DNA of 8,588 nucleotides from an uncultured Robiginitomaculum sp. (GTDB lineage Bacteria; Pseudomonadota; Alphaproteobacteria; Caulobacterales; Maricaulaceae). Positions 1 through 5,858 of this stretch are shown here, in pieces (positions within the stretch are counted from its first letter, which is position 1; each line of letters opens with the position of its first letter). Below the pieces are notes generated by a model. The model did not search any database. It was not told where the DNA came from and saw only the letters and a list, made by a program, of their open reading frames with translations. The stretch spans positions 1 through 8,588 of the forward strand of contig CALKXN010000300.1 in NCBI GenBank assembly GCA_938003555.1, read 5' to 3'. A program made the translations under genes and the position numbers.

Positions 1-1
1 G

Positions 2-166
2 AAAAATGCGTCCGCCAAAGAGGTTATCGACCCTTGGCTCAAAGAGCACAAAGCCAGCGTCAAAGCCTATGACTCCGCCTATACCCGCCTCTCCGGCGCG
101 GGCGGTTGGACCCTCGCTAAATTCGCGCTGGCTGTCGCGCAGCTGCAGGAACTTACTGCGGGGTAG
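2..166 (+). CDS. C-terminal fragment of an upstream gene, possibly NAD-dependent glutamate dehydrogenase
   Basis: An open frame enters from the left edge and ends at TAG 164-166, giving 54 residues without a start. The visible tail is helical and amphipathic: a DPWLKEHKASV stretch, then GGWTLAKFALAVAQLQEL just before the stop. The pattern of a Trp/Thr-Leu pair followed by a VAxxQLxEL-type helix resembles the extreme C-terminus of the very large bacterial NAD-specific glutamate dehydrogenases (oxidative deamination of glutamate to 2-oxoglutarate), which are common in alphaproteobacteria. This is family recall from a short tail; no catalytic residue is in view. Base composition matches the core genes, so it is probably a genuine chromosomal gene. 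The coding frame is certain enough, but the identity is tentative. Confidence 0.5.
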   Translation, partial: KNASAKEVIDPWLKEHKASVKAYDSAYTRLSGAGGWTLAKFALAVAQLQELTAG

Positions 167-192
167 AATGCTGAAATTTCGCGAATGCGGGT

Positions 193-218
193 CCGTTAAT
201 CGCTCCGCGATTAATCGG
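193..218. repeat. Perfect inverted repeat/hairpin between the upstream gene and clpB
   Basis: TTAATCGC (196-203) and GCGATTAA (207-214) are exact reverse complements around a three-base TCC loop. CCG (193-195) can also pair with CGG (216-218) across one bulged T, so the stem can reach 11 bp. It lies 26 bases after the upstream stop and 14 bases before the clpB -35 element. No T-run follows, so it is a poor intrinsic terminator. It could instead be an operator palindrome or a processing signal. It is not a CIRCE element, whose arms are TTAGCACTC/GAGTGCTAA. Confidence 0.75.
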
Positions 219-232
219 GAAGTTCAGCGCCC

Positions 233-263
233 CTTGCATATGCGGATTAAATTCCTATCTGTG
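233..263 (+). promoter_or_regulatory. RpoH (sigma-32) heat-shock promoter of clpB
   Basis: CTTG at 233-236 is followed by exactly 17 bases and then CCTATCTGTG at 254-263. This matches every fixed position of the alphaproteobacterial heat-shock consensus as I recall it (CTTG-N17/18-CYTATNTNNG). Transcription would begin near 268-270, giving a leader of roughly 45 bases before the clpB ATG. clpB is a classical RpoH target, so position and gene agree. The start site itself is inferred. Confidence 0.85.
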
Positions 264-302
264 AGTCAGACAGAATTTTGCATATCCTTGCGATATGCCC
301 AT

Positions 303-307
303 GGAGG
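303..307 (+). promoter_or_regulatory. Ribosome binding site that fixes the clpB start
   Basis: GGAGG sits five bases before ATG 313. In-frame ATGs at 295 and 301 lie upstream of or overlap this site and have no comparable site of their own. This, plus the protein beginning [10 protein letters not shown] like other ClpB N-termini, selects 313 as the start. Confidence 0.85.
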
Positions 308-312
308 ACTCT

Positions 313-2880
313 ATGAATCCGGAAAAAATGACCGCGCGCGTTCGCGCTGTTGTGCAGGCCGCCCAATCGCTTGCCCTTCAAAATAATCACCAACAGCTTG
401 TCCCCGCGCATCTTTTTGCGGCGCTGCTTGAGGAAAAAGAAAAACTCGCCAGCAACCTGATTAGCGCGGCGGGCGGCGACAGCCTTGCGGCGGCAGCGGG
501 CGCGGCAAAGATATTAGATAAATTACCCGGCGTGGACGGCGCGGGGGCGGATCGCCTGATGATGAGCGCTGCCGCCGCCAAGGTTCTGGCCAAGGCCGAA
601 AAAGCGGCGAGCGACGCCGGCGACAGTTTCGTCTCTGCCGAACGCCTCTTACTGGCCCTGTCAGGTGATAAAGAGATCAATGGCGTATTATCAGGCGCAG
701 GCGTGACGCCAAGCGCTCTGGGCGAGGCCATTAAAAACCTGCGTCAGGGACGTAAGGTCGATAGTGAAAATGCCGAGGACGGCTATGAGGCGCTCGCCAA
801 ATATGCGCGCGACCTCACCCAAGCTGCGCGTGACGGAAAGCTTGACCCGGTCATTGGCCGCGACGAAGAAATTCGCCGCACCATGCAGGTCCTCTCGCGG
901 CGATCTAAAAATAATCCACTACTCATCGGTGAACCCGGCGTGGGTAAAACCGCGATTGCCGAAGGCCTTGCGCTGCGTATTATTAATGGCGACGTGCCGG
1001 AGAGCATTCAAGGCAAGCGCCTGCTGGCGCTGGATATGGGATCGTTAATTGCGGGGGCAAAATATCGCGGTGAATTTGAAGAGCGTCTGAAAGCGGTGCT
1101 CAAAGAAATTGAGGCCGCCGACGGACAGATCATTCTATTTATCGACGAAATTCACACCCTTGTCGGTGCGGGTAAAGGTGAAGGCGCGATGGACGCGGCG
1201 AACTTATTGAAACCTGCTCTGGCCCGCGGAGAGCTGCATTGCGTTGGCGCGACGACGCTAGATGAATATCGTAAACATTTGGAAAAAGACGCGGCGCTTG
1301 CGCGGCGCTTTCTCACCGTATTTGTGACAGAGCCGACGGTTGAAGCGACCGTCTCAATCCTGCGCGGGCTGAAGGATAAATATGAAGTCCATCACGGCAT
1401 TCGGATTTCCGATGCCGCGATTGTCGCCGCATCGACATTATCACACCGCTATATCACCGACCGTTTTCTGCCCGACAAAGCGATAGATTTGATGGATGAA
1501 GCCGCCAGCCGCCTGCGTATGCAGGTTGATAGCAAACCCGAAGCGCTGGACGAAATTGATCGCCGCATTGTGCAGCTGCGCATCGAAGAGCAGGCCCTGC
1601 GTAAAGAAAAAGATAAAGCGTCCAAAGAACGCCTTGGTAAATTATCCAGCGAGCTTTCAGAACTGGAATCGCAAAGCGCGGAGATGACCGCAAGCTGGCA
1701 AGCCGAGAAAGCTAAGCTGGCCGACGCGGCTGAGACGAAAGATAAGCTTGATCAAGCGCGCAGTAAATTGGCCGAGGCCGTGCGCCAAGGCGATTATGAG
1801 CGCGCGGGGCGCCTTCAGCATGAAGACATTCCCGCGCTGGAGTCTCATCTGGCCGCCGCCGAAGCAGCCAAGGCCGATGGCAGCGAAATGGAAACCGTGG
1901 ACGCCGACCAAGTGGCCGCTGTCGTGGCGCGCTGGACGGGAATACCCGCCGAAAAATTATTGGGCAGTGAGCGTGAAAAACTGCTGGACATGGAAAGCTA
2001 TCTTGCCCGCCGCGTCGTCGGCCAAGCCGAAGCCGTGTCTGCCGTATCCGACGCCGTGCGCCGCGCCCGCGCCGGACTTAAAGATCCCGCCCGTCCCATT
2101 GGCAGCTTTATTTTCCTTGGCCCAACGGGCGTGGGGAAAACCGAGCTGACCAAAGCCTTAGCGCAGTTTATGTTCGAAGATGATAGCGCAATCACCCGCA
2201 TCGATATGAGCGAATATATGGAGAAACATTCCGTCTCTCGCCTCATCGGCGCGCCGCCCGGATATGTCGGATATGACGAAGGCGGAGCGCTAACCGAGAG
2301 CGTACGGCGGCGTCCCTATCAAGTCATATTATTTGACGAGATTGAAAAAGCGCATGGCGATGTGTTTAACGTCTTGCTCCAAGTACTCGATGATGGCCGC
2401 CTCACCGACGGCCAAGGCCGCACGGTGGATTTCAAGAACACCCTCATTATCATGACGTCAAATATTGGCGCGCAGCATTTGCTTGATTTGGGTGATGGCG
2501 AGTCCGTCGAAAAAGCCCGCATCGGCGTCATGGCGCAGCTGTCCGCGCATTTCCGTCCGGAGTTCCTCAACCGGGTTGACGAAACGCTTTTATTTGAGCG
2601 CTTAAAGCCCGAACATATGGGCGCGATCGTCGACATTCAAATCGGCCGCGTTAACGGCTGGCTGTCGGATCGGCGTATTACGATCACTCTCTTAGATGAT
2701 GCCAAACAGTGGATTGGCGAACGTGGTTATGACCCAAGCTACGGCGCCCGCCCGCTAAAGCGCGTTATTCAAAAACACGTCCAAGATCCGCTAGCCGCGA
2801 AACTGCTTTCGGGCGACTTGCCCGATGGTACAAATATCAGAGTTGGAATGAACGGCGGAAAGTTAGTGTTTGAGGTTTAG
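313..2880 (+). CDS. clpB: ATP-dependent protein disaggregase ClpB
   Basis: 855-residue AAA+ chaperone, close to the usual ClpB length. ClpB hexamers in the cytosol work with DnaK/DnaJ/GrpE to pull polypeptides out of heat-induced aggregates through a central pore. Visible in order: the Clp N-domain (about 1-145); NBD1 with Walker A GEPGVGKT (206-213), pore-loop Tyr251 in KYRGEFEE, and Walker B ending IDE (277-279); the charged coiled-coil M-domain (about 390-525), which separates ClpB from ClpA and ClpC; NBD2 with Walker A GPTGVGKT (603-610), pore Tyr651 in [11 protein letters not shown], and Walker B DE (675-676); and the C-terminal oligomerisation domain. All catalytic residues are present. 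It stands alone behind a predicted RpoH promoter. The next gene downstream is convergent, only 30 bases away. Start at 313 is chosen from the GGAGG site. Confidence 0.98.
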   Translation: MNPEKMTARVRAVVQAAQSLALQNNHQQLVPAHLFAALLEEKEKLASNLISAAGGDSLAAAAGAAKILDKLPGVDGAGADRLMMSAAAAKVLAKAEKAASDAGDSFVSAERLLLALSGDKEINGVLSGAGVTPSALGEAIKNLRQGRKVDSENAEDGYEALAKYARDLTQAARDGKLDPVIGRDEEIRRTMQVLSRRSKNNPLLIGEPGVGKTAIAEGLALRIINGDVPESIQGKRLLALDMGSLIAGAKYRGEFEERLKAVLKEIEAADGQIILFIDEIHTLVGAGKGEGAMDAANLLKPALARGELHCVGATTLDEYRKHLEKDAALARRFLTVFVTEPTVEATVSILRGLKDKYEVHHGIRISDAAIVAASTLSHRYITDRFLPDKAIDLMDEAASRLRMQVDSKPEALDEIDRRIVQLRIEEQALRKEKDKASKERLGKLSSELSELESQSAEMTASWQAEKAKLADAAETKDKLDQARSKLAEAVRQGDYERAGRLQHEDIPALESHLAAAEAAKADGSEMETVDADQVAAVVARWTGIPAEKLLGSEREKLLDMESYLARRVVGQAEAVSAVSDAVRRARAGLKDPARPIGSFIFLGPTGVGKTELTKALAQFMFEDDSAITRIDMSEYMEKHSVSRLIGAPPGYVGYDEGGALTESVRRRPYQVILFDEIEKAHGDVFNVLLQVLDDGRLTDGQGRTVDFKNTLIIMTSNIGAQHLLDLGDGESVEKARIGVMAQLSAHFRPEFLNRVDETLLFERLKPEHMGAIVDIQIGRVNGWLSDRRITITLLDDAKQWIGERGYDPSYGARPLKRVIQKHVQDPLAAKLLSGDLPDGTNIRVGMNGGKLVFEV

Positions 2881-2892
2881 AAGGCATTAATG

Positions 2893-2917
2893 AGAGTAAT
2901 TCAAAGGTAATTACTTT
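2893..2917. terminator. Weak AT-rich hairpin between convergent clpB and the ParB-like gene
   Basis: AGTAATT (2895-2901) pairs with AATTACT (2909-2915) around a seven-base loop. An adjoining G·T and an A·T pair can lengthen the stem. It sits in the 30-base gap between two convergent genes and overlaps the last codons of the minus-strand gene, where a bidirectional terminator would be useful. The stem is AT-rich and lacks a proper T-run, so this is only a candidate. Confidence 0.22.
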
Positions 2918-4227
2918 ACGTTCAAACAAAGTATAATGAATTCGTCTAAACTATCCCATATAGGCTTTAAATGTGATGTAGAGGGAGAAAAATCTTTAGA
3001 GTGCACATAACGATTTAAAGTATCTGTGGAAACTAAATTCTCTCTTTGCGACATTTTATTCAAGTCAGAAAAATAGTCTGCAGAAATTAATTTTTCTGAA
3101 TGCAACGCACCTGCGACCTTCAATATTTTTTTCGATAACTTATCATTTTTCTGAACCGTTGAGAGTTGTGCACTTTCGACATAGTGTTTCACAGACAACT
3201 CAAGTAATACTCGAAGTAAAACTGCTATTGCATTCGGGTGTTGCTTGAAATTCAATCTAAATTGTAATTCATCCCAAATATGTCTTTGACGTTGAGTTTT
3301 GCTTCCCCACTCTGGTGTATCACTATCATGAGGAATGAGAGTGTTTCTTATGTACGGTTTTTTCAGAGGTCGAGGCCTTACCCTTTTGTGAGAATTGCGC
3401 TCGTCATTTAGCTTTGAATTCTCAATTTCCTTAAGGGCCGTTTTTGGTAGAATATTTTCCAAAGCAAGTTCATCTAAATAATTATTTTTTCTTCTTGAAT
3501 CCCAAAGATCCCCCAGCACCACTTTATGTGATGCTAAATCGTGGGCAATCCGCTGAAGTGTACTTAAAACTTCTTTTTTATCGTGAGTGAATACAATCTC
3601 AGACTTACGTTTCGATAACCCCACTCGATTTAAAAACAACTCTGAAGAAAGTAATCTGTTCAGTGTTGAACGTGGAATTTTTTGATCAATAGGAAGTCGA
3701 TTATCGTCACTTAGAAGAGTTTCAACTTTATCCGCAATGCTAAGTCCTTTTGATTTTCCAGTGCGGTTAACAAAGTTTCGTTTCATCCTGTCATCCCAAG
3801 GGCTTTGCCCAACACCGTTCTGAGATCCATTATGCCGCCTGTAGAGTATAGCATCAATTCTATCTATATCGTCTTCAATACGACAGAGTATGAGCGATGG
3901 CACCTCTCCAATCCATTTTTCATGCATAGCTTCATAATAACCACGTAACTTTTGATTAGGTGCTTTATCAGGACTTTTAATCAACTTCATACTCGTCACT
4001 CGCCGATTTCCGTCTGCAACCATAAACTTTCCATTGCGTTTATATACCAATGGTGGCTCGTATATTTCTCCCTCCGAAACAATATCAGCGGCTAAATTTT
4101 TCATATGAATTTCTTTATTATTACAAAGCCAAGCAATTGCAGAAGACTCGTCTGGAACCGTTCCGTGCCTGTCATTTTCAGGATTCACGACTAAGTTTTG
4201 TAATTTTATATAATCAATCTTTATCAT
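2911..4227 (-). CDS. ParB/Srx-fold N-terminal domain protein, lone accessory gene
   Basis: 438 residues. The first ~115 resemble the ParB/sulfiredoxin-like fold: a short N-terminal strand, LAADIVSEGEIYEPPLVY (45-62), then KFMVADGNRRVTSMKL (67-82). The GNRR signature (73-76) is the nucleotide-binding/catalytic motif of this fold. A middle segment holds RRHNGSQNGVGQSPWD (130-145), also typical of this subgroup from memory. A distinct C-terminal module (about 316-434) contains NAIAVLLRVLLELSVKHY and YVHSKDFSPS...WDSL. Such two-part proteins occur in accessory and defence-rich DNA; their biochemical role is not established to my knowledge. There is no partition partner (parA) and no parS-like site, so it is not a chromosome-segregation ParB. 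Base composition is strikingly AT-rich compared with clpB and rluA, implying horizontal acquisition. Start ATG 4227 has only a weak GGAAAA upstream. Domain call fairly secure; function unknown. Confidence 0.8.
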   Translation of the reverse strand: MIKIDYIKLQNLVVNPENDRHGTVPDESSAIAWLCNNKEIHMKNLAADIVSEGEIYEPPLVYKRNGKFMVADGNRRVTSMKLIKSPDKAPNQKLRGYYEAMHEKWIGEVPSLILCRIEDDIDRIDAILYRRHNGSQNGVGQSPWDDRMKRNFVNRTGKSKGLSIADKVETLLSDDNRLPIDQKIPRSTLNRLLSSELFLNRVGLSKRKSEIVFTHDKKEVLSTLQRIAHDLASHKVVLGDLWDSRRKNNYLDELALENILPKTALKEIENSKLNDERNSHKRVRPRPLKKPYIRNTLIPHDSDTPEWGSKTQRQRHIWDELQFRLNFKQHPNAIAVLLRVLLELSVKHYVESAQLSTVQKNDKLSKKILKVAGALHSEKLISADYFSDLNKMSQRENLVSTDTLNRYVHSKDFSPSTSHLKPIWDSLDEFIILCLNVK

Positions 4228-4289
4228 GAGTAATTTTCCAATCTTGCAAAATCTAAAGATGAATTATTTTTACGATGGTTAAAAGTAAA

Positions 4290-4319
4290 ATTAGAGATTG
4301 TGTCCGCAAAACTTGCCAA
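4290..4319 (-). promoter_or_regulatory. Candidate sigma-70 promoter for the ParB-like gene
   Basis: Read on the minus strand, TTGGCA (4319-4314), an 18-base spacer, and TCTAAT (4295-4290) each match the -35/-10 consensus at five of six positions, about 60 bases before ATG 4227. It overlaps the candidate rluA promoter on the other strand. AT-rich DNA makes chance matches easy. A perfect TATAAT on the same strand at 4338-4333 lacks a good -35. Confidence 0.35.
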
Positions 4320-4340
4320 TTCCCGCAACCGCATTATACC
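4312..4340 (+). promoter_or_regulatory. Candidate promoter for rluA-family gene, giving a leaderless transcript
   Basis: CTTGCC (4312-4317), 17 bases, then TATACC (4335-4340) is a partial match to the alphaproteobacterial housekeeping pattern CTTGAC-N17-CTATAT. The ATG lies only six bases after the -10, where a transcript would normally begin, and no Shine-Dalgarno is visible. Together these suggest a leaderless mRNA, but the -10 match is mediocre. Confidence 0.35.
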
Positions 4341-4346
4341 CGCCCC

Positions 4347-5366
4347 ATGAGCGAAAAATTGATAAAGACGGCGCATTTCGAAGATTGCGGACAGCGCCTT
4401 GATAAATGGCTATCGAGCTGGACGGAACTATCGCGCGCGCGGGTGAAAGCCATGCTGGAAGAAGGCCGCGTTAGTGTGAATGGGAAAGTTGAGAAACGCC
4501 CTCGCGCTGCGATCCTTGAGGAAGGTGAATATATTGTCGATCTTCCGCCGCCCGTCAAAGACAGGCCGGAGCCTGAAGATATTCCACTGGATATTGTCTT
4601 CGAAGATGATGACTTACTTGTTGTCAACAAACCGACGGGCATGACGGTTCATCCTGCGCCGGGATTATATCATGGCACGATGGTCAACGCCCTATTGTTT
4701 CATTGCGCCGGAAGTTTATCCGGCATTGGCGGCGTCGCGCGCCCCGGCATTGTTCACCGTATTGATAAAGATACCTCAGGATTGCTTGTTGTTGCCAAAT
4801 CCAACGCGGCCCATCAGGGCCTGTCCAAACAATTTGCCGACCATAGCGCCGAGCGTGAATATGTGTGTTTCGTGCGCAGCGCGCCAAAGCCGCGCAAGGG
4901 TCAAATTGATACGCGCATTGCGCGCAGTAAAGGCGACCGTAAAAAAATGGCGGTTATCCAAATGCGCACCGCCGAGCAAATTCGCCGCTTTGGGGAGCTG
5001 CCCGAAAGTGAGCATGGCAAACACGCGATCACAAATTACGAGACAATTATCACCTATGGACAACAGCCGCGCGCTGCGGTTGGAACGCCGCTTGTTTCCA
5101 AAATCATCTGCCGCTTAGAGACAGGACGCACCCACCAAATCCGCGTCCATATGGGCCATATTGGATGCCCGCTTTTAGGCGACCCTGTTTATGGTAAAGG
5201 CCGAGGCTTTCCAGGCAGCGGCATTGTTTTAGGCGGCCTAAAGCGCCAAGCGCTTCACGCCAAAACGCTCGGCTTTGTTCATCCTGTAACAGGCGAGAAA
5301 TTATCATTTGATAGTGAATTGCCCGAAGATTTGCAGGGATTGGAGACGCGGCTACTCGCGATATAA
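4347..5366 (+). CDS. RluA/RluD-family 23S rRNA pseudouridine synthase
   Basis: 339 residues. It isomerises specific uridines of ribosomal RNA to pseudouridine; RluD-type members act on helix 69 of 23S rRNA, RluC-type on other sites, and the exact targets cannot be read from sequence. An N-terminal S4 RNA-binding domain (about 14-70, QRLDKWLSSW...RVSVNGK) precedes the catalytic domain. The latter carries the VVNKPTGMTVHPAPG motif, the active-site loop HRIDKDTSGLL with catalytic Asp140, and the late motif LETGRTHQIRVHM. The region between DRKKMAV and the late motif is somewhat longer than in E. coli RluD. Start 4347 begins at the S4 lead-in; an upstream in-frame ATG at 4275 would add 24 residues translated from the AT-rich island and is unlikely. 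The last codons and stop lie in the left copy of a 13-bp direct repeat. Family certain, subfamily likely RluD-like. Confidence 0.93.
   Translation: MSEKLIKTAHFEDCGQRLDKWLSSWTELSRARVKAMLEEGRVSVNGKVEKRPRAAILEEGEYIVDLPPPVKDRPEPEDIPLDIVFEDDDLLVVNKPTGMTVHPAPGLYHGTMVNALLFHCAGSLSGIGGVARPGIVHRIDKDTSGLLVVAKSNAAHQGLSKQFADHSAEREYVCFVRSAPKPRKGQIDTRIARSKGDRKKMAVIQMRTAEQIRRFGELPESEHGKHAITNYETIITYGQQPRAAVGTPLVSKIICRLETGRTHQIRVHMGHIGCPLLGDPVYGKGRGFPGSGIVLGGLKRQALHAKTLGFVHPVTGEKLSFDSELPEDLQGLETRLLAI
5353..5365. repeat. 13-bp direct repeat, left copy, at the end of the pseudouridine synthase gene
   Basis: TACTCGCGATATA, identical to 5860-5872. Here it encodes the last residues and most of the stop of the plus-strand gene. 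Read on the other strand, with C5352, it also carries a TAG in the position of the chvG stop. It marks the left edge of the AT-rich insert. Confidence 0.85.
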
Positions 5367-5415
5367 ATTTGCGAATTGAGAAAAGCGCATTGTTGAATAC
5401 TTAGCCAACATAATA

Positions 5416-5833
5416 TTACTTTATTCGACGGGTGCTTTTGAATCCAGTACGTTTATAACTTACACGCCTAGTCGAGTGTTTCACAAATTTTCTCCTTACA
5501 TGAGAATGCCAATTCCTTTGATTTTCCCAAAATAGTGCGGTGAATTTATCAGATAGTAAATGTAGCAGAGCGTCTCGTTTTATTTTTTTTCAGATCGTAA
5601 ATGGGCTCCATTATATAAATCCCTAAATCGTCATTTTGATCATTTTGAAAACTATCGGATAAACTTTCCAAAAAGTTGATTAGGTTATTAACTTCACTGG
5701 GAGATGTGTCGCTAGAAAACCTTTTTAATGTATTGTGAAATTGCTCACTAAACTCAAAAATATCAGTAAATTCTATCGAGTCGGACTCGAATAAATTCTC
5801 TTCTTTGGCCTTAAAGATAATTTCCTCTTTCAT
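5416..5833 (-). pseudogene. Probable 138-residue accessory gene split by a frameshift in an A8 run
   Basis: From ATG 5833 the frame runs 83 codons to a run of eight A's (5590-5583 on the minus strand). Continuing in the annotated frame gives a stop 11 codons later. Reading as if the run had seven A's (or the ribosome moved +1) opens a further 55 codons to TAA at 5418-5416, for 138 residues. The added tail is coherent and strongly basic: KIKRDALLHLLSDKF, a Trp-containing segment FWENQRNWHSHVRRK, then Arg/Lys-rich residues ending STRRIK. The N-terminal half is very acidic. That polarity and the length of the open tail argue that it was one gene. I do not recognise the family. Possible explanations are a recent inactivating indel, a sequencing error in the homopolymer, or slippage-based expression. 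Confidence 0.6.
5549..5833 (-). CDS. Small acidic protein of unknown function (unshifted reading of the frameshifted gene)
   Basis: 94 residues if read without a frame change. The product is rich in Glu, Asp, Ser and Phe, with no signal peptide or membrane segment, so cytosolic. Its last 11 residues (NKTRRSATFTI) follow the A8 run and are probably out-of-frame. It begins 25 bases after the chvG stop on the same strand, so it may be transcribed as the last gene of the chvI-chvG operon. Only a distant GGAAGG lies upstream of ATG 5833. I do not recognise a family. AT-rich composition unlike chvG marks it as acquired DNA. Confidence 0.5.
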   Translation of the reverse strand: MKEEIIFKAKEENLFESDSIEFTDIFEFSEQFHNTLKRFSSDTSPSEVNNLINFLESLSDSFQNDQNDDLGIYIMEPIYDLKKNKTRRSATFTI

Positions 5834-5858
5834 TTCACGCTCAGAGCCTTCCTCAAAA

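Noticed and set aside
193..218. CIRCE/HrcA operator upstream of clpB
   Set aside because: The arms TTAATCGC/GCGATTAA do not match TTAGCACTC/GAGTGCTAA and the loop is three bases rather than nine.
295..312. Earlier in-frame ATGs for clpB at 295 and 301
   Set aside because: They precede or overlap the GGAGG site at 303-307, and the product would have an N-terminus atypical of ClpB.
2911..4227. Chromosome or plasmid partition ParB
   Set aside because: No parA neighbour and no centromere-like repeats; the architecture with the C-terminal module differs from partition ParB.
4275..4346. 24-codon N-terminal extension of the pseudouridine synthase
   Set aside because: It would be translated from AT-rich island DNA, lacks a ribosome site, and does not resemble the family's N-terminus.
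5391..5410. Hairpin TGTTG/CAACA as terminator for the pseudouridine synthase gene
   Set aside because: The stem is only five pairs with a ten-base loop and no clean T-run follows.
5366..5415. Integron attC-like site downstream of the insert gene
   Set aside because: One RYYYAAC-like heptamer (ATTCAAC, minus strand) is present, but no proper GTTRRRY partner; the flanking 13-bp repeat is also not integron-like.
5416..5833. Toxin-antitoxin pair made of the acidic 94-residue and basic 22-residue frames
   Set aside because: The two frames join smoothly by a single-base change in the A8 run, so one split gene is the simpler explanation; no known toxin or antitoxin motif is visible.
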